From the NCBI GenBank assembly GCA_038277395.1, contig CM076195.1:53763551-53827550 (forward strand): DNA of 64,000 nucleotides, in the 5' to 3' direction. Both the position numbers and the translations under genes were made by a program. Source of the DNA: Dryocosmus kuriphilus. Taxonomy: Eukaryota > Arthropoda > Insecta > Hymenoptera > Cynipidae. Positions within the stretch are counted from its first letter, which is position 1, and every line of letters begins with the position of its first letter. The notes under the pieces were generated by a model. That model worked only from the letters and a program-made list of their open reading frames with translations. It did no database searches and had not been told where the DNA came from. Of this stretch, positions 9,760 to 19,485 are shown one piece after another.

Positions 9760-10883
9760 CTTATACCCCTACTAGCGGCATCTACTACAGCATTTGCTGC
9801 AGTATGCCGCTGTACACTCGCGGATAACGTTCCCGAGAGCGTGACATCTGTAGCATCGGATTTCAGCGCTATGAGCCATCACACGACGTTGAGTCAGGCA
9901 GCCTTCTCCATCTTGTCAGCCGCGACTGCATCCAGCTCAACGAAAGCTAGGATGCAACTTTTCCTGCTCCACTTGGTGAGGATTGCCCTTGACGGAGAAC
10001 CAATCTGGTTTCACAGGCCTTGGGACGAGGTACCGAATAATTCCGTCTCGTCCCAGGGTTTTTGAGATGGTCTCACCGAAGTGCAGCCTCTCCTCCGCTT
10101 TGGCCTTCACCTCAATGAGGATGTCCCCCGTCCTGGTCCTCCTGAGGCATCTTCTCTTTCCCCGTCCTCGCCTCCTAACAACCTTAGACTATGCGATGCT
10201 TTCCTGAGTATTGGTCTTTTTTAAGGCCAGTTTCTCCAGCCAGGAGACGGTGGGTGCGCTGTGGGTCGTTTCCCTCCCCTGTTTTTGCGTCTCCGTCACT
10301 TCCTTCGGCGTTGTCTGCGGTTCCGTCTGCGTAGAAGCGGAAATGGAAGCCTTCTGCTCCTTAAAGATGGAGCTCAGGAGAGACTTCTCTCTGTGTTCTT
10401 TGCCTATCTTCTCCTGCAGCATCTTATTAATGCTCTCCACGTACCTTCCGTGTAAGTTTTGAGTCCTCCATACGAGTACCCCACTCAGCGCATTGCACTT
10501 TACGCTATATCCATATAATCCATTGCTCCGCATAGCCACTCTGACTTACAGACCTTCAACAGCTTCTTTAGGTACTCGCGTACCTCTATATGCTATTACT
10601 TCAGCATGTCATGGTATTTGAAGATCCACCTTTTCGTCGACACAACCTCGTTCGTATACTCCCTCTGTTCTTATTCCACCATGTCAAAGCTTTTGCTGAA
10701 GTTCAGATCCTTTTCGACGTAGGTCTCCTTACTCTGAGGCGCAATTTTCGTGTATTCGGTCCCGTAATACACGGATGGACTGGACTCGCACGGAACGCTG
10801 CAGTTTCCGATCACTGCAGCCACCACGCACTCCCCGATCAAGGCCCGAAGAGGCTGACTCCACTCCCCGGTCGCAGTTTGCAC
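9760..10883 (-). pseudogene. ORF1 (Gag-like) of an R1-type non-LTR retrotransposon
   Basis: Read on the minus strand, 10539-10189 is an open 116-codon frame (ISASTQTEPQTTPKEV). It is followed in another frame by GDILIEVKAKAEERLHFGET, then by a segment ending RCYRCHALGNVIRECT at about 9858-9811. This order (low-complexity N part, ILIEVK-type RNA-recognition-like region, zinc knuckle) is typical of ORF1 proteins of R1/TRAS-type elements, which bind the element RNA. The knuckle reads C-x2-C-x4-N-x4-C, so the histidine is lost. Frameshifts and stops separate the parts. An upstream minus-strand frame at 10883-10671 may be its N terminus. No reverse transcriptase follows; sequence passes straight to the shared 3' segment, so ORF2 was deleted from this copy. 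Confidence 0.65.
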
Positions 10884-11164
10884 CTCGACAGAGCAAGGTC
10901 ACAGCAGCCCCTACATTATGCCAGTGGAAAGACCGTACATGGTTCGGAGCACTACCAGTGGGCTACGATTGTCACCAGTCGTGTGGTTGGTCCTTTGGGC
11001 CTATTTTCCTTCAGCCCTCTCCTCTGTTTACAGCGAGCGTTCCCCTATCGGCGACTTACGGATGCGCCATGTAGAGGTAACAGCTCCACTCCACTGTAGA
11101 CAACTGCGGTGGTCCTTGGATGCAAACGCTGATGATGACAAAGCACATGGTGACAATGACGATT

Positions 11165-11385
11165 TTGGGCAGGAGGAAGGAGGAAATGCATTACTGCACG
11201 GGCTTTCATGTTAGATACCTCCACGTCCGGCGCACCAGGAATTGCACAAGTGAGATCCACGGTGAGGAAGGAGGGCAGTTGACAGATTAGACCTAACCAC
11301 TAAAACCGCCTTCCTTTTCTTCTTAACAGATTCTGCCCCGGAAACCGCTTTCGCAGATCTTCAGGATGATGTCGTTTCCTGCCCC
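11165..11385 (-). repeat. R1-like element 3' segment, copy 1
   Basis: It matches 9405-9660. On the minus strand it directly follows the ORF2 tail at 12004-11400 and so probably is the 3' end of the first of two head-to-tail copies. About 300 bp separate it from the first ORF1 frame of the next copy. Confidence 0.65.
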
Positions 11386-11399
11386 AACTGGGCGTTATA

Positions 11400-12004
11400 C
11401 TGACTTGTTACATCTGTTGTTCTTATGCTGTTCGTGACTTCGAGCCTCTCTTCTCTCTTCTTTTAGCGAGGCACTCTCGACGTACTTCGCCACTACGTCC
11501 CATATCTCCACGCTAATGATCATCTTGGTAACAATATTTTCAGGAGCGATCCGTCCAATATCTTCTTAGTGTTTCGTCCTCTCATTCGTCCATCTTTCGC
11601 ATTTTAAGAAACAGTGACATGCATGGTCTCTATGTGAAACGCAGTATCTGCAATGAGGGCTCCTTCTTTGCCGATATTGTACAATTACGCCTGGAAATAT
11701 CCACGGCCCGTTAGGAACTTCGCGAAGAAGTGGCTAACTTCCCCGTGCTTTCGATTAATCCATGCTGGGATGTTTTTTTTATCAATTTAAACGTCCACCT
11801 ACCTCGGGTGTCGTTTTCCCATGTGTGCTTCCAGAGCTCAGTGGTATGGTTTCGGCTCTCTTCCTTTGCGGCTGGTTTCCCGATCTCTTTCTTCCTTTCG
11901 AAGACCTCATTTTTCTCCGGCGCCTGTAGATCGATCAGAATTATTCCCGCGATTACCAAGATTGCGGGTCCTGAGTCGATGGCGATGATGATGACGATAA
12001 CCAC
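11400..12004 (-). pseudogene. ORF2 C-terminal tail of an R1-type non-LTR retrotransposon
   Basis: The minus-strand frame from 12004 contains WENDTRGRWTFKLI and continues, after a frame change, as KHGEVSHFFAKFLTGRGYFQ, then a stop and further matching sequence (PENIVTKMIISVEIWDVVAK). The W....S.KGRWT..LI and HGE...FLTGHG.F patterns are diagnostic of the region after the reverse transcriptase in R1/TRAS-type ORF2 proteins. Endonuclease and RT are absent, so this copy is 5'-truncated at about 12050, where the host element's gene resumes. At least one frameshift and one stop are present. Confidence 0.75.
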
Positions 12005-12052
12005 GACGACGACGAAGACGGCGACGGCAACTGCAACGATGTCGACGGATTC

Positions 12053-12949
12053 ATGAAGGAATTGATGCCAGGCTTATATAAAGATAAAGATTGGCGACTA
12101 TTTATTTATTCATTGAAACAGGTTTTAAAAACAGTATTATTCCATAATACGAATGTATATGTACCAGTACCAATCGTAAACTCGGCACAGCTAAAAGAGA
12201 AGTACAATAATCTCAAACCAGAATTGGAAAAAATTAATTACGCAGCTCATGAGCGGAAAATTTGCAGAGATCTCAAACATTTTGGGAATGATACTGGGAT
12301 AACAATCAGGTTTTAAAGATATACCTTGTTGCTTGTGTTTAGGGGACAGTAGAAATCGTGGCAGTCACAACACACGTTAAAATGGCAAAGAAGGACAAAG
12401 AAAACAAAAAGGTAATGCTTCCACCACTTCATATCAAACTTGGTTTTATGAAGCAATTCGTTAAGCTCTTGACAAATACGGATGATGTTTCAAGTACTTG
12501 GAAAAACATTTCCCACAGATATCCGATGCAAAGCTAAAGGAAGGCGTTTTTGATGGACCACAAATTAGGCTGCCTGTCTCAGTTTTCAGAGTGTCTTTGA
12601 GAATTTCTTAGGGAACAAAAAGAGTAAAAACTGTAGGAAGATAGTCATATATGGTCAAAAACTTCGGGAAATTAGGATACCTGAGGAACTTAAGGTTACA
12701 TTTCCTGCATTCTCATATAGATCAATTTCCAGAAAATCTAGAAGATTATAGTGAAGAGTAGGATGAACGCTTCCACCAAGAAATAAAAGAAATCGAGCGT
12801 AGATATCAAAGACGATTGGAGAGAAATATGATGGCTGACTACTGCTGGATTTTGAAAAGGAAAAATATTCGAGGAGGAGTGACAGAAAAAAGGAAAATAC
12901 ACCACAGATCTTTTGAAAATAAAAGACTAAGTTCTGAAAGAAATAAATA
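12053..12949 (+). pseudogene. C-terminal part of the uncharacterised element-borne protein, decayed
   Basis: An 87-codon frame (WRLFIYSLKQVLKTVLFHN, LKEKYNNLKPELEKI) starts at ATG 12053 and is followed by matching segments in shifting frames: LKEGVFDGPQIR, LHFLHSHIDQFPENL, DERFHQEIKEIERRYQRR and NMMADYCWILKR. These motifs in this order fit the same arthropod family as the 9032-9394 fragment. Expected conserved stretches between them are shortened, and there are several stops, so the gene is dead. It begins immediately after the R1-like DNA, which supports the insertion having split one gene. Function unknown; the location between inverted repeat arms suggests a transposition protein, but I see no catalytic motif I can name. 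Confidence 0.65.
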
Positions 12950-12959
12950 AATTATAGTT

Positions 12960-13135
12960 TAGTCCGCCGGTCATGAAGTTTTTTTTTTAATTTTGAAATT
13001 TTGATTTCAGATCACCATCAGCAACCTCACGAACTACATTATAGAACGTTTTAAATAAATCTGTATAGATTTTGATAAACTTTTCCGCCATATTTTTTCC
13101 CACCATTTTGAATTTCAAAATTTTTACTTCAGATC
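12960..13135 (-). repeat. GGCGGA repeat, right arm of an inverted pair
   Basis: The reverse complement contains TTCAAAATGGTGGG, AATATGGCGGAAAAGTTTAT and a TCTGAAGT-type block, matching the array at 8097-8515 in inverse orientation. About one and a half units remain. The outer end and any target duplication could not be fixed. Confidence 0.65.
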
Positions 13136-13875
13136 AAGCATAATAGAACACAGCAGCGATGGCGAACAATGGCATGCCTGCCAGTGGTGTCATCCGACAA
13201 AATAATTCGAGCAAACCAATAATTAACGTATCTATGTACTTGATCGAAAAAAAATTCTGTTCGTTTATGTTGAATATCATGTATGTAGATAACAAACTTC
13301 ATTGAGTACAAAGCATCTCGTTTTATTTTTTGGCCATTAAGTCTCTAAATCAAGATTCTTCGACGGCACGTAATGGCCACGTTATTATTTTTTTTTCATA
13401 AATAATGTCACGTTCACCAATAAAGTTTCGCCATCCCTAGAATACAGGATGAGCGACTCATCGCATTATAAACGTGCCGTATTTCGTGGAGGAGGTGCGT
13501 GTGGCTTAGCTCTCCACTCCTGGTTTTTTCTTTCTCGCACGCGCGACTTTCTCCTTCGCACTCATCGGCGCTGTGACGTCCAGCATGAACAAACACCGCG
13601 AGCGATAGGGGTTTTATCGGTGCATGTCGATGGGGTCTGATATTGTGTGCGGTGTTTTGACGTTTTAGCGTCAATTTCGTGATTCTGCTATGCAAAATCC
13701 ACAAATTAATGATAATAATTGACGTAAAAGAATCGTGTATGACACAAGGCTGGATGCAATAAAATAATACTGTAAGTAATATATATAAAAAACTGTAAAC
13801 CTTGGCTTATCAAAAAATAGCCGAATAAATGGTATATGCTTTATAATTGGTTTTTTATCTGTTTCAAAATTCCTC
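13136..13875. other. Stretch without a recognised gene
   Basis: Contains a short TTGACG..CGTCAA stem near 13658-13674 and a GC-richer island around 13470-13640 whose short frames on both strands show no recognisable domain. Confidence 0.35.
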
Positions 13876-14175
13876 ATGACGTTGCCCCTGAATGCAATGG
13901 ATCTATTAGCTAATTTACAAAAGCAATTAAATACAGTAAAATTGCCAAAAGGCATGTGGTTCGTAGCTTCCAAGCCAGGCACCACCATTAGATTTTACAG
14001 AGTCGACCAAAGTTTCCAAGCATTCTCAGTTGTAATCTTTGATTCGAAAATGAATTTCAAAATGTACAATGAAAGTCTTTTAATCGAGTGGATAATGTTT
14101 GTGGATTTCGTAAAAAGTGTTGTAAACTTTTTAATACTGCGTGGTGATATCATATTACTGCATTGCCTCTTTTAG
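13876..14175 (+). CDS. Hypothetical reading frame, 99 codons
   Basis: An ATG-initiated frame has a region LPKGMWFVASKPGTTIRFY followed by RVDQSFQAFSVVIFDSKMNF and a hydrophobic C terminus. The mixed composition is unlike random AT-rich translation, so it may be a fragment of a transposon protein. I do not recognise the family and see no ribosome-binding, promoter or splice evidence. Confidence 0.25.
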   Translation: MTLPLNAMDLLANLQKQLNTVKLPKGMWFVASKPGTTIRFYRVDQSFQAFSVVIFDSKMNFKMYNESLLIEWIMFVDFVKSVVNFLILRGDIILLHCLF

Positions 14176-14893
14176 ATGTTAAAATTTCTATCTCTTGGCA
14201 TGTTCTTTTAACAAAGATGAAATTACATATAGAGCGATCCTAAGCTCAAAAAGCGAATTACGATGAGAACGATTCCAAGGATCCAGTTTTTACCCCAACT
14301 AATTTTACACATCACTGAAAGAAAATAATGAGCAGGGGTCGTTAGATACTCTAAAATGTTTTCAAATAAAATCTGCGATAATAAAAGTGGTCTCGTTAAA
14401 TATGTATAATAATATTCGCAAAAAATGTATGACAATCACAGTTAAAAAATAATTATTATGTTTGTTGCCCCCTAGAATCTAACCAGGTAGATCGTGACAA
14501 TTGACCTAGAGCAAGAAGAAGCCCTTCGACATAGGAGACGCACCTTCTTGGAAGGGAACCATTGTAACCGCGTGATCGAGTATCCAGAACGCGAAGCCGA
14601 ACCTGTCGCAGGATCTACGAATGGCAACATCTTCGATGACGATACAGGTGTCATGGAACCAGCAATCGAAGTCCTGGATATCACGCAGAAATAGAAAATA
14701 AAATAAAATAAAATTTGGGAGTGGACCATCCTGGTCCTCCCTTGGAACTGACCACTTAATTGTTAGCCGAGGGTTGCCCTAATCACAGGTCGATTTAACT
14801 GACCGATTTCGATAGGAAACGAAATAAAGTAAGAATTCCGGTGTGGTGAACACACGTAACCCCTTCCCTAGGAAGAAGGGAAACAAACGATGA
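14176..14893 (+). other. Leader region upstream of E1 gag
   Basis: A 66-codon frame (14494-14694, GTG start) reads TIDLEQEEALRHRRRTFLEG and is followed by an (AAAAT)n run near 14698-14716. It could be a small leader ORF or the gag N terminus of element E1. No convincing LTR end or tRNA primer-binding site was found here, so the 5' boundary of E1 is not defined. Confidence 0.35.
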
Positions 14894-15700
14894 ATGCTTC
14901 CTTTTGTGACCGAATTCGCGCTCCCAGCCGGAAGACGACTGCCTGCATCAGTCGAGTTACACGGCGACGATTTAGAGGATGGGCTCACTGAACTAGCATT
15001 TAATTCGAACACCAATAATAACTTTATCGACAGGGGTAGTCTTGAAAACCCCTATAGGCCTATCCCAGAGTACGAGGTCACCTTAGGAGGCAGCACCTTA
15101 CGAGTGATAGGGGAACACGGATTGGAAATAAGGGAAGAGAATTTCCATGTCTACACTTTAACGAAGCACCTACCATATTCCGCAGTTCAACGGAACAACT
15201 CCTAAGCTTAAGAAGTTCCTTCAAGTTATCGCGAATGGCGCGGTGTACATCATCGAGGCGATGAGCCCGGATTCATCAAGATCGTACTCAGAAAGATCAA
15301 GGAAATTGCCCGTGATAGTGTTAGGGTTAAGTGCTTCAATAAGGTGAATGAAGTAATCGCCCATCTAAAAAAACGATTTTCTCCCACAAAGAAATACCAG
15401 TGGTATTTCGAAAATATAGTAAACCTCCGCGTGCGTCAGAACGAAACAGTGAGGGACTATTATGACAGAGTCCAAGGCCTCCTGAATGTTGCTCGACATG
15501 CGGTCGAGGGAAAATACACCAAGGTCGACAACTCAGAACTCGCGGATGAAGCAAAGGAAGGCAATATTATAATTGGAACGGACGTCGCGCTCGATGCCTT
15601 CATAAACGGACTTCCAGATGAGATGTCTACCTTCGTAGACACCAGCAAACTCAGCGACCTTGAAAAATTCTCGATCATGCCTTAGATATTGAGGAAAGGC
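14894..15700 (+). pseudogene. gag: E1 gag (capsid) of a Ty3/gypsy errantivirus-like element
   Basis: The first frame (14894-15205) ends at a frameshift before FNGTTPKLKKFLQVI. A second frameshift leads into 15344-15685, which reads VNEVIAHLKKRFSPTKKYQW, NETVRDYYDRVQGLLNVAR and DAFINGLPDEMSTFVD. The capsid pattern of a KRF block, a RQNE.V.DY..RV segment and an AFI.GLP.E motif is that of errantivirus/gypsy Gag, which assembles the particle around element RNA. A last frameshift leads to HALDIEERQKKLERTKNHLS. No zinc knuckle is visible, as is usual for errantiviruses. At least three frameshifts make it non-functional. Confidence 0.8.
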
Positions 15701-16199
15701 AAAAAAAATTAGAGAGAACCAAAAATCATCTCTCGACCTATCTCCTATCTCTCTGCTAAAGGAGGACACCCACGATCGACCACGCTTACCTAGCCCCTAC
15801 TTTAGGCAAATGGAGAGGAAGGACAAAAGGGAAACGCAAGATTCGGAAGGGACTGGTTCAAGCAGAAGCAAGGAACCGATAAATTATCCACTCCCAGCTT
15901 CTGCTAAATTTCCAACCTCTTACGTCCCTTATCCTCCTCAATTCCCCTTTTCTTTCCCCTTCTCCTTTCCCGCCTAACACCCAATACTCTTATCATTACC
16001 TTCCGCATTTTTCCGTTCCCTCATTTCTACATTACTATCCAATAGATGATGGCACTAGGACCAGTATTCCCTGGCAGAAGTATGGAAAATCAACCGATAA
16101 TACGACTTCTCCAAGTTCGAATTCAGCGGGACCATCTGGAAATTTAAACCCGCAACAGACTCCTCGCTTGGACGCATCAGAGAGACGGCCCAATTCACG
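15701..16199 (+). other. E1 gag-pol junction region, proline/serine-rich
   Basis: In shifting frames this encodes low-complexity P, S, Y and N-rich peptide (for example TTSPSSNSAGPSGNLNPQQT), as expected for the C-terminal part of Gag or the gag-pol linker. No conserved domain is recognised. Confidence 0.45.
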
Positions 16200-16634
16200 G
16201 TGCCCCCAAAAGTATATCCACTTCCCGGAGCACACCATCGGGTGCTACGAGCAGGAACCGAAATAGAAAGCTCCCCGTTTGTCTCTTTGACAGCACCGAA
16301 ACTAAAACACCCAAGGTCCAGCTTTCTAGTAGACCCGGGTTCGGATGTGAAATTAATAAAGATTAAAAGTTTACGCCCCGAATTAAAATATGAGCCGAAC
16401 AAAGCCGTTCTACTAACAGGGATGAACCAAGATCCCCTAGCAACCATTGGAACCACAAAGATCGCACTGTTCGGCATTGCAGTAGCATTTCACATCGTGA
16501 AAAACGACTTCCCGATATTTCCTGATGGAAAGATTGAAAGACCATATTTGCGACAGGAACAAGCCCAGATATCTTTTAGGCACAATTCGCTGGTTACCGT
16601 TTCAGACCTAGTGAATCCGATCCCATTTATTTAA
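16200..16634 (+). pseudogene. E1 retropepsin (aspartic protease) domain
   Basis: A 144-codon frame holds SSFLVDPGSDVKLIKIKSL, then LLTGMNQDPLATIGTTKIAL and VAFHIVKNDFPI. This matches the gypsy protease layout: active-site loop, flap region with G, then a FHIV..DFPI strand before the usual ILG. The catalytic triad reads D-P-G where D-T-G or D-S-G is expected, and the terminal ILG is replaced by sequence around PDGKIE. Downstream text (HNSLVTVSDLVNPIPF) is the start of the protease-RT linker. It is probably inactive. Confidence 0.8.
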
Positions 16635-17076
16635 AAGAGACTCGATCAGCCCGGAAGTCGCTCAAAGTCTGAAATTAAACTTTTCGCCAGGCTCCTAAAA
16701 TTCGAGTTCAGAATACGGCAACCGGTCGCCTTAGACGTCCTCGACCCAGAAATAAAAGAGGGATATCTTCCCAGGATAGACACTCCAAGAGAGTGTATTT
16801 AGACGAAGGAGCTGTTTTCACACGACAAGGAGTTTTCCATGTAATCTCTCTCAACACTCGAGAGAAAGAAGTGGAAGTAGAAGTAGCTACCCAAGAGGTT
16901 CTGTCTTACGATTTTATCGACACATATGGCTAGGAGTCTATCAATTCCGAATGCAAATATTTGATTAAGGATCTACGGAAGGAAATTGGAAGCTGCTACG
17001 CCGACCGTGTCAAGAGGATCAAGAACAGCTTACGCATTTCTGAACTGGCATCGGAAGAAAAGGTCTACGTTTATAA
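16635..17076 (+). pseudogene. E1 pol linker before RT, broken
   Basis: Shifting frames give GYLPRIDTPR, GAVFTRQGVFHVISLNTREK and VEVEVATQEVLSYDFIDTYG, then LRISELASEEKVYVYKCEE. These correspond to the conserved linker between protease and RT in this gypsy lineage. Several stops and frame changes are present. Confidence 0.6.
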
Positions 17077-17838
17077 ATGCGAAGAAAATTTCACCGACAT
17101 TTTCCATATAAACGGAGAAAGCTTTCGACGATGAATGTTATCCAGCATAGGATCCCTACTACCAGCGACGAGATCATATCAAAGAAACAATATTCATACC
17201 CGAAAGAGCCTGCCAATCAAGTGGCCGTCCAAATACAAAAACAATATGATATTAGCATTATAGGGAATTCTCGATCCCCTTACAATTCTCCCCTCTGCAT
17301 CGTCCCTAAGAAGCTTGACGTATCCGGCGATAGGAAATGGAGAACAGTGATTGATTTCAGCGCCCTTAACGAGAAGGTCAAAGGGGATGCATACCGACTG
17401 CCCAATATTACGGATATCCTCGACCATCTAGAAGAAGCCCAATATTATTCTGTGCTCGATCTGGCTAGTGATTTCTACCAAGTCGAAACCCACCCTCGAG
17501 TATACTTTGAGAATCTGTGTGAGGAACACGACCTGACGATCAGAATATTACTATACCGACTTCGAGCAGCCAACCAGAAACTCCAACCCAATAAATGCGA
17601 ATTCTTAGAAAAGGAAGTAGCGTACTTTGGCCACATTATTAGACAGGAACGATTGAAATCAAAAACCGCCCAAAATAGAGTAGACAAAGAATTGTCTTTG
17701 GCCAAAAAACGTACGCAACCTCCGTCAATTCCTTGGACTCTCGGTTTATTATTGAAGGTTTATTCAAAACTACTCAAAAACCGCCAAACCCTTAACGGAC
17801 CTCCTCAAGAATTATGTGAATGGAAAGAGTGCGCATAA
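17077..17838 (+). pseudogene. pol: E1 reverse transcriptase with an internal deletion
   Basis: A 253-codon open frame; its first 20 codons are out of frame with the ancestral protein. It then carries NVIQHRIPTT, NSPLCIVPKKLD, KWRTVIDFSALNEKVKGDAY and LPNITDILDHL, followed by YYSVLDLASDFYQVE (first catalytic Asp). Next should come the FG..F..MPFGL block and the Y-x-D-D loop, but the frame jumps from VETHP to CEEHDLTIRILLYRLRAANQ and QKLQPNKCEFLEKEVAYFGH. About 80-90 residues of the palm, including Y-x-D-D, are missing without breaking the frame. The remaining tail (thumb/connection) is partly degraded. An enzyme made from this frame could not polymerise. Confidence 0.85.
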
Positions 17839-18260
17839 CAGGGCGAGAGCTTCCATAAATTCTGCGACTTCCTTTGTAGTGAAACCGTCCTGCCATATCC
17901 TAATTTCAGAAAACACTTCAAATTAACTACCGACGCCCCATAACGCGCCATCGGAGCAATATTCATCCAAGAAGAAGACGGATTGGGTATGCCTGTGGCG
18001 TATTTCTCTGAAGCTATTCAAGCTGTAGCGAAGTGCAAGAATACTTGGCGATTGTTCAATCCCATGAACACTTTCGCCCCTATTTGCACGGTCGAGAATT
18101 CATACTTGCTTGCGACCACAAACCAGTTTACTAAATGAATTACATCGACAAGCCAGGAGCCAGACTGATACACTGGCGAAATAAATTACGGAACTATCAG
18201 TACAAGTTTGAGTATGATCAAGAAAATTAAATAGTGGGGTGGAGGCGCTTTCAAGAAATC
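17839..18260 (+). pseudogene. E1 native gypsy RNase H and tether
   Basis: FKLTTDAP, stop, RAIGAIFIQEEDGLGMPVAYF is the standard RT-attached RNase H of gypsy elements: catalytic Asp in TTDAP and the GA.L.Q....PVAY motif. After a frame change come EYLAIVQSHEHFRPYLHGRE, FILACDHKPVY, stop, and RLIHWRNKLRNYQYKFEY. EALSRNP (just after 18239) is the conserved ADALSR-type end of the tether. At least three stops and one frameshift are present. The catalytic Asp in TTDAP and the Asp in ACDHKPV are kept. Confidence 0.8.
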
Positions 18261-19044
18261 CTCATGATAACTCTTCCGAAAAGTCAGAAGAAACTGAAGG
18301 CTCACAGAACCCGAATGGAGCTCCAACGTCTCGCGCACGTTCTCGACTAAATGAATCTCCCACAGAAGAAACTAAGCTAAGCGTGAACCCCCAGAGGATT
18401 CTGGTTCTCACCCGAGCGGGAGCCTGCAACGGTGGTCCTGAGAGGAGGGATCCTGACCCAGGGACCTCTTCCAGCAAAGCGCGTGCTTCGACTCAAAAAG
18501 AGAAGTAAACAGCACCAAGAAGAGGGAAGCCAGCGATATCTAGGACAGCATCCTTTAATAATGATCGTCCCTAATTTGGCCTCCGCAGTCCCTTGGCCGG
18601 CGAATATACGGAGGTATGTACGTATAAACTGTGCAATTATAATGCCCGCCACATTAGAACTTATTTGGGCACGTTCTGCGTACTCGCCCCTCTACCGTCA
18701 ATTAATCCCCCCGCATCAATCCCTAACAATCGTGGGAGGCCGAAGGAAATACCGGCTCCAGGAAGCGAATCTGATATTGCCGATACACCCTCAGAAGAAG
18801 CCACACCAATTTGACAAGAAGAACGGAAGCAACCAGGTCGCCGGTTGTCAGAAGTAAATTTTCACCCGAGCCATCCTCGGATGACGAGGATTTTGACTCC
18901 TCGAACACGCCTGTATTTCGGAAATCCCACATCGTGTTACCCGAGTTAGGATCTTCAGTCATCATAATAGGTAGTGACTCGATTCCCAAGAGCGCTCCCG
19001 CTGGAATCATGAACCCAAGTCCAGGGTTTCCTCCATTTCAAGAC
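18261..19044 (+). other. E1 spacer between native RNase H and the extra RNase H
   Basis: Frames 18239-18508, 18432-18857 and 18811-19155 overlap, and the ancestral frame seems to switch between them. Composition is S, P, R, E and T-rich (NPNGAPTSRARSRLNES), as in a disordered linker. The last frame leads directly into the RNase HI domain. No folded domain is recognised. Confidence 0.45.
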
Positions 19045-19485
19045 ACCTATGTAGATTTATACGTTGATGGAGCGTGTAGCTACCATGGGAGCGAGGAACG
19101 AAACCCTGGGATAGGTGTCTGGTTGGGCACGAATAATCCTTTAACCATCTCATAGCGTAGTCAGGGCCGCAAAACTAACAATGCGTCCCAAATTGAGGCA
19201 GCAACAATAGCAACCTAAAAGGCCCATGAGGCTGGCATAAAAAAACTTAGGATAAGAACTGATTCAAAATTTCTGGTCAGTAATGACACCGAATGGATTC
19301 CTAAATGAGAAGCAAACGACTGGAAGACCTATGGGAACAAGCCGGTTAAAAATCGCCTAGAATTTGAAAAAATGAAAACCGCTTTGGAACACTTGGAAAT
19401 AATTTGGGATCACATCCCACGACACCAAGCAATCTATGGTAATGAAATGGCCGAAAAACTGGCCAGGGGAAGAATTCAGGGTCAT
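19045..19485 (+). pseudogene. E1 second RNase H, type I (RNase HI-like)
   Basis: One continuous frame reads DLYVDGACSYHGSEERNPGI, GVWLGTNNPL, GRKTNNASQIEAATIAT, GIKKLRIRTDSKFLVSN, then DHIPRHQAIYGNEMAEKLAR. This is the classical cellular-type RNase HI order: first Asp in YVDGAC (19066-19068), Glu in SQIEAA (19195-19197), second Asp in RTDSKF (19261-19263), the H-x-P-x-H loop, and GNEMAE where the family has GNE.AD. The fourth carboxylate is therefore Glu (19453-19455) in place of Asp. Three in-frame stops interrupt the domain but there is no frameshift over 440 bp. It lies downstream of the element's own RNase H and upstream of integrase. Confidence 0.85.

Noticed and set aside
10590..11214. 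Plus-strand frames of 98-169 codons in the GC-richer insert
   Set aside because: They are antisense to the minus-strand R1-like element; no domain is seen on the plus strand.
13441..13700. GC-richer island as a host exon
   Set aside because: Short frames on both strands, no splice signals that decide a strand, and no recognisable protein.
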